The translations under genes and the position numbers were made by a program. Below, piece by piece: positions 1-11,475 of a DNA stretch of 64,000 nucleotides. Each line of letters begins with the position of its first letter. Position 1 is the first letter of the stretch. The stretch comes from Crossaster papposus (taxonomy: Eukaryota; Echinodermata; Asteroidea; Velatida; Solasteridae). The notes below the pieces were generated by a model. The model saw only the letters and a list, made by a program, of their open reading frames with translations. It ran no database searches and was not told where the DNA came from. The stretch lies in assembly GCA_037893245.1 (NCBI GenBank), contig JBAIAA010000412.1, positions 1,364,001 through 1,428,000 of the forward strand. The letters are read 5' to 3'.

Positions 1-839
1 GTCTGCTTTTTTTTCTTTTTTCTTTAACCCCCCCACTTCAGCAAAACCCAAGACCATAATAGTTTTACTCATACACTGTTGAACTCTGATTTATTGTGGT
101 ATATGTATGCCTCACCCCATACATAATCAATATTCAATTTACTAGTGTAGTACTCGGTCAAACAGATTCCAACAAAACATGGAGTTGGATTGTGAAGTGT
201 TGGGGTCGACTAGGCTCTAGGACTTTGTGGGGAATAACTTGTATGAGCAGAATTTGGAATGATACATTGGGCTAACTTTTGGGTCACTGTTTTTTGAATG
301 AGTGAACCTCACATTCAGAGTTACATGTATGCCTTTCAGTAAGGGAGGAGGAGTCTTGTCCCAGTAACTATATTTGTCCTAAAAGTCTTGGAAAACTTGT
401 ACAACACCATCCAGCAGTACCCGACAGTACCCCCCAATTACCCCCATCTTTTTTTCCCCCCTTTTTTCACCAACCCTCCCTTTTCCAACTTTTTCCAACT
501 CCCCTAAGTCAGAGGGCTTGTCACTTGTCAAGAAAGGGGCACTGATAGAGCCGTGCCGCGGTCACGGCACAGCATCTGTGATGGATGCCGGATCGTTCCC
601 GAAGGAACGGAAATCCCCGCAGTCGCGAAGTCCGCGTTGCTTTCCCCCGAGGGATCTGTGTGCGGGCGTCCGTGAAGGAGTTAACCTTTCCTCGACGACA
701 TATCCGATAACTGAAGTTTTTCCGATCCTATCGATGCTTAATCTTTTATTTTTTTTAACATTTTTTAACATTTACCGGTACATCTCGAGTCTTGAATCTT
801 AGTAATTGAAACCACATGAACTTAAAGTGGCAGTTTTTA
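1..839. other. Upstream intronic or intergenic DNA with a GC-rich block
   Basis: No gene is recognised. A GC-rich island at about 545-690 stands out from AT-rich surroundings and contains the near-palindrome GTGCCGCGGTCACGGCAC. Its longest frame (94 codons) lacks any family resemblance and lies next to no convincing splice sites, so it is not called coding. Confidence 0.5.
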
Positions 840-1166
840 CAGATTGCCGTGGTCTGGGGGATTGAATTCGTTGTCTACAGGATGTGGGTTAGAACTGGGG
901 TAAGGGCTTCAGCAAGGTACTTTGTCACACTCGTTGCTTCTCTCCACCCAGAAGTAAAATGGGTACCTGTGATGGCAGAGATGGTTATTGTGGCTGATTT
1001 AGCTGCTTTGCCCCGAAATGGCAGCGTTGAGCTGCATACTCCCCAGGGAGCTGAGATTGTATTTGGAATGTTTCAATGGCCCAAGAAACGGGAAAATAAT
1101 GAGGTAATTGCCTAGAGCACCAATCTGGTGGATACGTGCGCTTCATACGCATTATTATTATTATTT
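840..1166 (+). mobile_element. SINE-like element, copy 1
   Basis: Shares a body with the copy at 41,765-42,105: GGGTACCTGTGATGGCAGAG, then TTTAGCTGCTTTG..GAAATGGCAGC, then ATACTCCCCAGGGAGC. It ends in an (ATT)n tail. No long coding frame is present, as expected for a non-autonomous retroelement. Confidence 0.65.
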
Positions 1167-2880
1167 GAAACATGTCCATGCATGGTTTTCTATGGTTTCA
1201 AAGCTTTGAAATTTGATTTTTATTCTGTGTACAAATAAACCTGTCCTGCAAGAGCCAAGTTATTGCCTTAACATGAATTTGGGGAAGAAATAAGTCAATA
1301 ATTGAAAGTTGGTAGATTCTTTTCGTTAGATGTCTCAGTTTTAAAGTGAATACATCTTGAAGTTAACAATTGATGTAGTTGGATTATAAAGTCCGTGATT
1401 CAAGTTTTGAATCACTTACATTTTGTTTGATAAAAAAACAAACCACACAGCTTTGGTTTCGCACAAGTCAAACCAGCAGTTCAGATACTACTTTAACACA
1501 GTGCTTAAAAACTGCAGTTGTGGATGACGGTGTTCTCTTGGGCTGGCATCAAGACGTCAGTTAAAATGTATACCGACGTAAACGTTTTCACGGACGGGTG
1601 GAGCTAATGAAATTCTTTGTCTGTGAGAATATTTACTGTAGTGTAGAAAACCCTGCTGTCTTTGTAAAAAGACAATCAGAATTGAAAAAAAAGAAAAAAA
1701 ATGCATGTAGACTCAGCTGCCAAAATTGGAATCGTATTATTAGCGCGGAAGCCTTCCAACAAATTCTAGGACTTCAAGCCCCGCTGAGTGCAAGTGACTA
1801 GACATGCGACCAATCTCAACACAAGCCCTGTCTGCTTCTCCGATGTTTTCTGGAGCAAAAGAGAAATCAGCGCGCTTTCCTCCCCAACCTCCCGCTCTCA
1901 ATGTTAGGTCAATAGACACACTATTGAGTGACCAAATATACATATTTGCTCACCACACACTTCTAAGGAAGCCGGTCCCTATAGTCCAGTTTTTTTGCTG
2001 TAGTGTTATGTGTACCTATATGCATGCACATCCGTCTTCGCCTGGTAGTCCGCAGGAAGAATAAAGGAATCTGAGAAGCCGTCGACAACAGCTCAGCACC
2101 AAAAAAAAAAGGCAATGCAGGATCTCGGGGAGTTGTAATCAAGAAGTTATGCCAAACAAGGGATTTCTGGGTTGATTGAAGTTGTGTTTAGCGGAAGCAC
2201 GTGTGTGCAGCTGGGCTGTCGGACAAAGGTGGGGACTGCCTCATTTTAGAGGGATGGTATTTTTTTTGTAATATCGTAACCTCCATTCCTAGAGTGGGTT
2301 TCTACTAGTCGCCCGGCTTTGCAGTTGAGTTGGACTAGTAATTTGTTTTGTTTTGTGTGCAAAACTGATGTTAATTTTTGTAAATTGATAGGATGATTTT
2401 TGGGGTTGCAAGAATGGGATATCTAGACCTTTTTTTTACAGGGAATCAATTTTTGATCATGTTCTCTTAATCTATTCTGTCAATTGTAAACTATTGGATG
2501 GGCTAGTGCCATACTATTTTATGATGTGATTTTTTTTGGGGGGGAGGGGTTTAAACACGGACATCCCAATAACAGACGCCCGTCACAACAGGCTGGTCAA
2601 CCGCAAACTTTAACAAAAGAACCCACCAGATTCCTCATCATCCTATTTATATCTGTGGTAGGCCATTCAAGTGAAAGAAAAAAATTGAAATCACACTACC
2701 ACATTTTGAAAGAACTCGCAATCAATAAACATGTTCTAACAGGCAATAAAAAAATCGTCCAGCGTGAAATCCAAAAAAAAAGTGTACATTTGTAGTTACT
2801 GATGCATAAACTGTACACTAAAAAAACCCACATAGGATGCTATGATGTCTAGACTGTTTTTCTATTGAGGGTGCAGAGTT
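1167..2880. other. No gene recognised
   Basis: AT-rich DNA with short A- and T-tracts. Open frames here are short and show no domain or splice context. Confidence 0.6.
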
Positions 2881-3050
2881 TTACTTCCCCAACACCCTCC
2901 TTCACCCCCTTCCCCCCCTTCCCCCCACCCCATCCTCCCCCCCCCCCCCCCCCCCCCCCCACCGCATTCCCCCACCCCCTCCCCCCACCCCCTCCCCCCT
3001 CAACCCATCTCCCCCCCCCACCCCATCCTCTCCCCCATCCCCTCCCCCAC
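2881..3050. repeat. C-rich low-complexity tract
   Basis: About 170 bp almost entirely of C with CACC, CTCC and TTCC interruptions, including C24 at 2,937-2,960. Apparent proline- or glycine-rich frames on either strand are by-products of the composition. Confidence 0.95.
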
Positions 3051-4045
3051 GTACAAATGTTATTTGTACATTTTTTACATTGGGTGCATTGCAAAACATC
3101 TCTGCACACAATTTGTGACTACATTGTACATTACCAAAGGCCTTGAATTGGGGCTTATTTTCGTTCACGAGGGAAGAAAACCAAACAATTCTCTAATTTG
3201 ATAAACATTATCAAAAGTATAGGCACTGTAGGTGTCTGCAGGATGCAAGATGGGTACATGCTCTGTAATTAACTAAGGGTTAAAAGTGTTATCAGACTTC
3301 TCTCCAATTACAAGGCATCTGTCTATATATTTTTCATTCAATCCAAAAAAACAAAAAAAATAGAAAATTAGGTTAGTGCATCTATGTCAGATTGAAGGAT
3401 AGCGCGGCTTGTAAATTGCCTTACATTGTGCTATCACTGGCCTGGATATCATTGCTATGGTGCGCTAAAAGCTAGACTTTTCTTTGTCTGATAACTGCAC
3501 TTCAACAAATGATTGTAGTTACATACTTGTACATTGTTGCCATGAATTTTCATTTGTAAATGTATATCTCGAGGCCTGTTTGCAGACTGAAGGCAACATT
3601 TCCAATCTGACTATTTTCCAAGATCATTTTGATCTATTAATGTTTAGCCTGAGGTGGTTTAACATGAGTTTACAATTCATTTTCTAACATGCCTCCCAGC
3701 GAGCAATGATTTCTTTTGTTTTATTATTATTACAAAACTCATCTTTATTCAGTTGCCTCGAGTCATAATTCTGTTTTGGAAATGGAATAACTACGCGTAC
3801 ATCTTCGTTCTTAGGGAAAAGGGCTTTTCCCAAACTTGGGCTCTTCTCTGGGCTTTGTTTTGGCTTCAAGGTTCCAGCTTCACGATCGAAGTATATCCCT
3901 CACTTTGCGAATGTTCACATAACATGTTCAGTGTTGGCCACAGAAACCGAAGTTTTAGATCATTGCATTTGGTTTAAATATCATATGTGTACAAATTATT
4001 AATTAACCCTGACCCCCACATAGTTTCCCCATGACTTGCTTGCTA
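3051..4045. other. No gene recognised
   Basis: AT-rich unique-looking DNA. Nothing supports an exon or RNA gene. Confidence 0.6.
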
Positions 4046-4053
4046 AATCCAAC

Positions 4054-4289
4054 CAGGGATGTAGTCGAGTCCATCACAAGTCCCTGCAAGTCCCTGCAAG
4101 TCCATCACAAGTCCTTCAGTTCCAATTCAAATCACAAGCTATTCAAATCAGCTTTGACAAAGGCATTCCTTTGTCATTGTTCATCCAGTTACTTGTGACT
4201 GGCTTTATGAAGGGACTTGTGACTGGCTTCACGAAAGGACTTGTGACTGGCTTCACGAAAGGACTTGCAGGGACTCGACTACAACCCTG
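4054..4289 (+). mobile_element. hAT-like inverted-repeat element, copy 1
   Basis: The ends are inverted: CAGGGATGTAGTCGAGTCC at the left and GGACTCGACTACAACCCTG at the right. Both flanks carry the identical 8-bp sequence AATCCAAC (4,046-4,053 and 4,290-4,297). Inside are many ACAAGTCC / GGACTTGT repeats in both orientations. CAGGG termini and an 8-bp duplication are known hAT superfamily traits. The element has no coding capacity, so it must have been moved by another element's transposase. Confidence 0.85.
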
Positions 4290-4297
4290 AATCCAAC

Positions 4298-5045
4298 ACA
4301 GTCCAACACACACAGTTGATGGGTACCTAAACATATCAAATGACTTGCCTGCTAAATCCAACTGGATCCAACTTTGTCATTTTTAAAAATATTGTTTGTT
4401 TTGTTTTGTTTTGCTGTTGGATCTAACAGAGTCCAACTTAATATTGGCGTTCCGGAATATATCAAATGACTTGCCTCTTAAATCCAACAGGATCAAACAG
4501 AAATGTCAACTGGTTGAATCCTGTTGGGTTCAGTAGGGTAAGGATTAAAGGACCACACAAAAATCCAAAACTAGAGTTAAAGCCGTGATTTGAAAAATAC
4601 TGGAAAAGCCCTACATTTATTGTATTACATTTCTTCACCAAGGGTGTGCCCAAACAGTTTAACAACTGGTTTACATTGAGGCCCTGCATACATCATTAAA
4701 TAAAATTGGATAACAAAATTAAATACATCAAAAGTCATCAACAAAAGTCATCAACAAAATCCATCAACAAAATCGTAAACTGACAACTAACAACAACAGT
4801 GTATATAATACAACACCATTTACACAAAAATACAAACAGAATATTTACAGACGTACCGGTACAACAATTATTCGCAGGAATATAAAACATGTATTCATAT
4901 CATATAATAGTTGTGTTGTGTCAGGGCGTTGTACATGTAAATTCATTGTCAAGTTTTTTCTTTCACCAACGTGATTGTGGAAAAAGAAATCACTCAGGTA
5001 GTAATCGAACCACTCAGGCAGATGTTTTACCACGGCCATGACCAT
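4298..5045. other. Repeated AATCCAAC-type words; no gene
   Basis: Words such as ATCAAATGACTTGCCT.CTAAATCCAAC recur at 4,336-4,370 and 4,460-4,490, suggesting decayed repeats. The segment 4,690-4,780 has ATCAACAAAA repeats. No gene is recognised. Confidence 0.5.
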
Positions 5046-5330
5046 GGCCCAATAGTTACGGTGTTCGACTCAAGCGCAATGGTGCGTAGGTTCAAACCAT
5101 ACTAGGAACATGGTGTTTGTGCCCTTGGGCAAGACACCTAACTACAATTGCCTCTCTCAACCCAGGAGTATAAATGTGTACCTGTGAGGGTCGAGGCCGA
5201 ATGAGCGCCTATAAACAGCTACGCGTGGCCCAGAGCCTGATAAACGGGGAAATAATTGTAAAGTGCTTCGAGATTGTGATACCATGGAAAGCGCTATAGG
5301 CAAGGTTATTATTATCATTATTATACCCTA
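5046..5330 (+). mobile_element. tRNA-derived SINE-like element, copy 2
   Basis: The left part contains GGTTCAAACC, a fit to the RNA polymerase III B-box. The body is CCAGGAGTATAAATG..TACCTGTGAGGGTCGAGGCCGA and the tail GTAAAGTGCTTCGAG..AAAGCGCTATAGGC, then (ATT)n. The body and tail match the copy at 56,808-57,014 closely. Confidence 0.7.
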
Positions 5331-5334
5331 ACGC

Positions 5335-5610
5335 TCCTCAATCCTCCAAAATCTTCATTGCAGTTTTGGAGGATTTTTGAGGATTGAGGCTGTATGGGGT
5401 TTTTCAAAAAATGAGGATTTTGGAGGATTGAGGCACGATGTTGTTTCAAGTGTGGAGGATTTTTTGAGGATTGAGGCTGAATTAGGTTTTCAAAAAATGA
5501 GGATTTTGGAGAATGAGGCTGAATGGGGTTTTCAAAAAATCATACTGAGGATTTTGGAGGATTGACTTTTTTCAATCCCCAGAATCCTCATTGCAGTTTT
5601 GGAGGATTAC
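5335..5610. repeat. GGAGGATT(GAGG) repeat with terminal hairpins
   Basis: Repeated GAGGATTTTGGAGGATTGAG units alternate with TTTCAAAAAATGAGG. At each end sits a hairpin-forming segment: AATCCTCCAAAA..TTTTGGAGGATT near 5,340-5,380 and a similar one near 5,575-5,607. Confidence 0.7.
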
Positions 5611-5812
5611 ATGTACCACTAAACCAGCTAGCCAGCAGACCCCGGCAAGCTCGGTGGCCGAGTGGCAAGTGATTTTGTTTTGTTTCTCACAGTCACCTGT
5701 AGGTACTTGAGGAGCCAATATTGAACCTACGTGTTTTTGAACTCGCTGACCCTCTTTTGTAAAAGCGCATGAGATACTGGTACTCATAATGTGCTCAACA
5801 TTCACCCGTGCA

Positions 5813-6200
5813 CATGCAAAATTCATGCATTTGCATTTTTGTATCACTGTGGAGCATGGCTTTGTTCTCGTGTACAAAATGGTTAGAAAGTCGAGCACGT
5901 TTTTCAAAATGCTCCCATTTTAACCATAATTGTTTTCCTGGGTTGAAATTTCGACCCAATATACCCTACATTATACCCTAACCCTAACCCAAACACTAAC
6001 CCTAACCCACATCCTAATCCTAGTTTTTGAGTAATTTAAGTAAAATCCAAAAATCTAATTCGTGAAATTCCCAGTGGAGACCTACCGGTATTCATCTCTA
6101 GAAATTTACCCTCCGGGGACGTTTTGTTTCCATTGTACACATTGTGTTCATGTCTCCAGAGGGTACCGTATTTCGCACCCCCCCGTGCACATGTATGCAA
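5813..6200 (+). repeat. Dispersed repeat with telomere-like motifs, copy 1
   Basis: Shares GCATTTTTGTATCACTGTGG, TTCGACCCAATATACCCTA and GTCTCCAGAGGGTACCGTAT with copies at 9,723 and 10,078. The middle holds CCCTAACCCTAACCCAAACACTAACCCTAACCC-type DNA at about 5,971-6,010. Confidence 0.8.
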
Positions 6201-6607
6201 CATTCACCCGTGCACATGCAACATTCTCCATCTAACTCACTCATTGTTTTGTCCAATCCACACGAACGCAATTAGATTACAGTTTGTTGATTTAATATTC
6301 GTATCAATATTTTCTCTTTCCAGGGAATACAAATTGCCATTTTCCCATTCCCTTCTTCTCGAGTTGTATAGATTGCAACTCCTGTCCGCCAGGTACCGGT
6401 ACAGTCCCTCGCGTAATAAACCGCAAGCTAATTATACCATCACCTGGCCATGAACTAAAAGATAATGCAACCAAAAAAATAAAAGACAAAAGTTCGGCTT
6501 TGGAGAGATACAGGAATCCCCAGGGAGGACAAATGGCTTTGGTCGGGAGCACTTGGCAAATAGATGTCTGTTTATCATGCATTTTAGAAATATGTTTTTA
6601 ATTGTAG

Positions 6608-7514
6608 CATCTCTCATATTGTCGCTCAAAATGAGACCGAACTGGGCAGTCGAAATGAGGGTTTGCTGGTACATGTATTAGGAAAGAGAATACAATTCTC
6701 TGTTGTTGTTGTTGTTGTTGTACATTGTTGTTACACTTTAACCCTAACCACCCTGAGTCCATCAAAATCCATTTCCTGTTTTGGAGGATTTTAGCGGATT
6801 CAGGATACCTCCATATTGAACAACTGGATCGATCAGTGATGGATTGAGGATTTTAAGCCTAGCGTTACTGCAGGAGTTTGATGGATTCAGGATACAGAAA
6901 TTTAGGATACAGAAATTTAGGTGATGAACTGTGATGGACTCTATGGAGAAACGCACTGCAATTTTTTGTATGCTACCTACCGGTAGGTATCCTGAATCCG
7001 TCACAGTCCATCAAACTTTTGCTGGTGGATTATGATGGACTCAGGATCTCTCCAGAATGCATACTGGTGGAGTCTGATGGACTCAGGACACCAGCAGTTT
7101 TTGCAAACCAAAAGTGGTGGACTGTGGGGGATTCAGGATACTTTCAAGTAAAAGCCGTGAGGAAGTTAGGGTTAATAGGGAATTCTTTTGCCAAGATATG
7201 GCTGTTTAAAATTTACATTTCTCCACATGTCAAAATTGTAAATATTGAAGGAAAAAAAGGCCTTGAAAGTTTTGAGTTTCGTATTTGTGAACATTTAAAG
7301 ATTCAAAATGTTTTTCCTTAAAAAATATTGTATTCCATGATTTGTACACCATTATTAAAAAAATATGTAGACTTATCAAAGTTTGCAAATGTGAATAAAT
7401 CTGAAAAAAGAGAAAATAAATTTACCCTTTTTTTCTTCTTTTTTTTCTTTTTCTTTTCTACTATGGCTTGTGCCCAGTTCCGTCTTACTTTCCCAGAACG
7501 CTTCACATTCCGGA
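6608..7514. mobile_element. GTGAGGGG-type inverted-repeat element carrying an insertion
   Basis: The left part (TCAAAATGAGACCGAACTGGGCA) and right part (TGTGCCCAGTTCCGTC...CCCAGAAC) are diverged versions of the long inverted ends of the intact copy at 46,570-46,990. Inner sequence at 7,185-7,330 (GGCTGTTTAAAATTTACATT, AAGGCCTTGAAAGTTT) also matches that copy. The central 6,735-7,150 is foreign to it and consists of repeats of TGATGGA(T/C)TCAGGATA, so a second repeat has landed inside. Confidence 0.6.
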
Positions 7515-8772
7515 TATCAATGTTGTAATTCATCACTCTACTTCTAATTCTCTTCCTCCCACCCCCTAATCCATCTACCAATTAACGATTCAATTAATCA
7601 GTGGAGGAGGCAAGGTGTAATACAACATTATTGGTTCAGACTAGTACTTATTAATTGCTGTGTTATAACCTGTTGATGGATTGAATGAATTGACATCAGC
7701 TGATCATTAGATCCAATTTGTCAAATAGAGACGTATTTATTGTCCATATTCTCTCTCTCAAAAAAAAAAAAAATTAGAAATTGATATTTTTGTTTGTGTG
7801 TGTATTTGGTATAAAATTACTATATATATGCAGTCATCTGACACTGAAAACGCTTGTCGACTTTTAAAATATACATGCACTTTGATATTAAAGGCACAAT
7901 GTTTGTCTTTCCTTTAGAATTATTTTGAGGCAGATTTTATTTCGGTTATTGGGTAAAATTTTGTACGAATTAATTAATTTAGTTTTACAGTAATTTCTTT
8001 TGCAAGTTTGGTTTATCCCCCTTCATTCTTTCATTTTCAACAAAAATATTAGTCTCGCATGAAAGTTTTGCTTTCGAAAGTTGTATAAATTCATTCAGTC
8101 ATATATCATGTCATTTGTAATTGATGCGTGTAACCATTTCCTGTAATTCCACTTCCTGAGGCCATTCATTTTCTCCATGGGAATCTGCCCCAAACCAAAG
8201 CTCAGCCCCCCCCCCCCCCCCCCCCCCTTTTCTCCCTTTCACTCTTTTGAGTTCTTTCAGTCCTTTTGGGAATTGTTATCCAATGTCGGCCCATCACTAG
8301 GAATTTCCGCTCTTTTTCATCTTTTTGGTATCCAGAGATTGCTATTCTATGCAATTCTTCTCTGGGCTTAGTGCCACTGTGCATCGCATCGCCACCACGG
8401 TGCAGCGCTGTTGCACTACAGCGCTCGCATCCCTTTTCATAAAGACATAATAACAATCCCCTGACAGAACAGAGCCTGCCTGGCATTAGGAAGATTATAA
8501 CCTGATCGGTTGATCCCCCTGGCTCTATCTGTCCAGCAGAGGCCAGGGTCAAGGCCGTGCTATTACGGTGCAGCTTTTGTTTTCATCTCAGTGCTCACTC
8601 TTCTTTTTCTCTTGAGCTGAGAGGCTACTTGGGAAAAGGTTGGAGAACCCAAGTGCAGTCTGACAGGTGCAAAGGACTCGAATGCCTTGCCATCTTTAAA
8701 GGGATCCTTGACAAACATTTCTCCCTAATACATGTAAAGTAGAGAATGATTTACCGGTACCTTTTTTTTCTT
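7515..8772. other. No gene; C22 tract and a GC-richer block
   Basis: AT-rich DNA with a C22 tract at 8,206-8,227. The block 8,360-8,565 is GC-richer and non-repetitive, but has no convincing coding frame or splice signals. Confidence 0.6.
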
Positions 8773-9085
8773 TTAAAGGTGGGATACAGGATACACCATT
8801 GGTAATTGCTTGAATTATCATGAATGGGTGGATTTGGGGGGTTGTATTTTATAGTAAATATCGTTTAACTGACCTGTTCAAAGTTTTACAATCATGGATG
8901 CTGAGTAAAGAAAAAAAACGGCGTTCGTTTTTTAACCGGCGTCGGGCAGTTGTTTTTTATGTTGTTTGCGTTGACGGCGATTGTGATTTTTTTTATTTTT
9001 TTTATTCACTTTTTCGTAACAATTACAGGATATCTAGCGCAATCTTTTTGCTGGATGCCTACAATCACTTTCAAATTTAAGTAAT
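8773..9085 (+). mobile_element. TTAA-flanked inverted-repeat element (family A), 3'-truncated
   Basis: Begins TTAAAGGTGGGATACAGGAT and continues with ACACCATTGGTAATTGCTTG, the family A left end. The inner words TTTTACAATCATGGATGC, ACCGGCGTCGGGCAG and GGATATCTAGCGCAATC are shared with the other copies. The right end with ATGGTGTATCCTACC is missing. Confidence 0.8.
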
Positions 9086-9722
9086 TTTGCTCAAAAATTT
9101 GCAAAAGACCGAAACTTGCGTGACACTGTCCATTCCTGGTGGTTATTGCCAATTTTTTTTCACCAGGAAATGTTTGTTTTGGTCAATGCAAAGTGTATTC
9201 GCTTCCTTTTCTATTTCTTCCTTTTCTATTAAAAAAAATTCTGAAGAGGACGGAAATACGCAAAACCTTTCCGATATTACCAATACTTGCACTTTTTTTA
9301 ATTTTCAAGGACGTCCATATGGTTTCATTTTCGCTGATGTTTAATTTTTGCCAATGGTTTTGTTTGATTTATATTCGGTCAGTCCTAGTTTGACTTTAAG
9401 AGGAGTATCTACTTTTTATGACTTATTGTTCTCTTGGGTTTTCCCTAAAAATGTCTCAAATTGAAAAAAATTGAGCAGTTGCTGACTATCCATCATTTTT
9501 CTTTGCATATATTTTGTTTGTTCACTCCAATTGAGTGAAGATTTGGTCAAAATCATATAGAAATATTGTTTTAATCTGTACATTTTTTTCCTCTCAAAAA
9601 TATAATTAATCCTAACTCAAATTTTGCAAAAGTCTCCCAGACACGAAACCTAATACGCCAGTAATGCCACCAACAATTTTTTTCAAGGGTGAGCCTGGGG
9701 TTGATACATATGTACATGTACA
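9086..9722. other. No gene recognised
   Basis: AT-rich DNA with overlapping frames and no family resemblance. Confidence 0.6.
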
Positions 9723-10424
9723 CACATTCGCATTTTTGTATCACTGTGGAGACATGGCTTTGTTCTCGTGTACAAAATGGTTAGAAAGTCAAGCACGTTT
9801 TTCAAAATGCTCCCATTTTAACCATAATTTTTTTCCGGGGTTGAAATTTCGACCCAATATACCCTATTATATTATACCCTAACTCAAACACTAACCCTAA
9901 CCCACATCCTAATCCTAGTTTTTGAGTAATTTAAGTAAAATCCAAAAATCTAATTTGTGAAATTCCCAGTGGAGACCTATTTATCTATAGAAATTTACCC
10001 TCCGGAGACGTTTTGTCTCCATTGTACACATTGTGTTCATGTCTCCAGAGGGTACCGTATTTCACACCATGTGTGCACACATTCGCATTTTTGTATCACT
10101 GTGGAGACATGGCTTTGTTCTCGTGTACAAAATGGTTAGAAAGTCAAGCACGTTTTTCAAAATGCTCCCATTTTAACCATAATTTTTTTCCGGGGTTGAA
10201 ATTTCGACCTAATATACCCTATTATATTATACCCTAACCCAAACACTAACCCTAACCCACATCCTAATCCTAGTTTTTGAGTAATTTAAGTAAAATCCAA
10301 AAATCTAATTTGTGAAATTCCCAGTGGAGACCTATTTATCTATAGAAATTTACCCTCCGGAGACGTTTTGTCTCCATTGTACACATTGTGTTCATGTCTC
10401 CAGAGGGTACGGTATTTCGCACCA
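9723..10424 (+). repeat. Tandem pair of 355-bp repeats with telomere-like motifs
   Basis: The segment starting ATTCGCATTTTTGTATCACTG occurs at 9,726 and again at 10,081 (355 bp apart) with very few differences. Each contains ACACTAACCCTAACCCACAT after a TATTATATTATACCCTAAC stretch. Each ends in paired GTCTCC words around CATTGTACACATTGTGTTCAT and GGGTACGGTATTT. Confidence 0.88.
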
Positions 10425-11184
10425 CACAAAACTATGAGCTGGTGAATTCTTCACATTGGGTGTGAAAATATCATAATTTGGCCAGGGGCCATTGGCACCT
10501 GAGCTGTAGACACACATTGTCCTTGGGTCCAACACCAAGCTGAAATAATGGTTGTGTGCAAACTCAGCAACCCATGTACAATGTACATGTACATATCATG
10601 TACATGTAGTAGACCACACTCAACGTGGCTCCAAGCAAATGAGAAAGGCTGTCATTGTTGTCCGGCGCCCAACTTTCTCCCCCCTCAGTTAGTCAACTGT
10701 ATCCAACGCAGCCCATGCTTTGAAGTGCAATTACATGCTTGAAACTGTTTGTTAAATCGTCTAAAAAAAAATGGCAACCATAAGGATCTTTTCTCTTAGG
10801 TCTTTTATTTCCCTTTTCTCAGCTTGTGAAATTTTACATTTTCAGTGTTTTTTTCTAAAGATCAGGCTGAAGGGATTAATAATCCAGTAGAAAAGGCTAC
10901 ATTTGTTTTGTTTATTTGATGCTGACTAGTCTGGTACCCCGTGCTAGTGAATCCTGGGTTTGCCTTGATCCATGCTAGACTGTTGAATTTTGTTTGTGGT
11001 GTGGGTGAGAGTGTTCATGTTCTACCTTACCCTTGAGGACAGAAGCACAATAGGCGAACAATAGATCCATTCAGTCCTGGGGCGTACAGGGGTGTACACT
11101 ATTAAGTCTATGGGGTTACATGTAGGTTAATAATAAATAATAATAATATACAACATTTATATAGCGCTTTTAACTCTGTACTCA
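10425..11184. other. No gene recognised
   Basis: Contains ACATGTACATGTA-type words around 10,575-10,610 and a reversed SINE-tail fragment (ACAACATTTATATAGCGCTTTTA) near 11,150-11,172. Nothing coding is seen. Confidence 0.6.
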
Positions 11185-11475
11185 TTTCATACGTACTGTG
11201 GTCCTCCGAACAATTGACGTCCACAGGATGCGGGAAGAGGTTACTGATTGCGGACTTGCAGACGTCCACAGTCATTTTTACCCTTTCTAAAAAAGAGCTT
11301 TCGGGTAAAAATGGGGTCAGGGTTGTACATTGAAACAAATAAAGGGGAACACATGAGAGGCTTGGAGTTAAAAAATTGTCTGGAAGCAATAAAAAAATAA
11401 GTATTTAGCCAACATTTTTCACAACTACATGAAGACAAAGGAATGTCCACAGTATGTATGGAAGGTAAAGCTGCG
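11185..11475 (+). repeat. GTCCAC dispersed repeat, + copy
   Basis: Matches the reverse complement of 31,255-31,562: ACGTACTGTGG, GTCCTCCGAACAAT, GGATGCGGGAAGAGGTT, CGTCCACAGTC and GACAAAGGAATGTCCACAGT occur in the same order. No coding frame is conserved between the two copies. Confidence 0.7.

Noticed and set aside
518..802. 94-codon frame over a GC-rich block
   Set aside because: No domain, splice signal or conserved motif; does not resemble the missing AHR bHLH.
2849..3168. Pro-rich and Gly-rich frames on both strands
   Set aside because: Produced by the C-rich low-complexity tract.
5648..5670. Possible tRNA-Leu/Ser start (GGTGGCCGAGTGGC)
   Set aside because: The A-box-like word has no matching anticodon arm, T-arm or acceptor stem downstream; probably a repeat fragment.
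9110..9125. GCGTG words as AHR response elements (also near 40,117 and 50,751)
   Set aside because: A five-base core is expected often by chance in 64 kb, and these sites are not clustered near a promoter.
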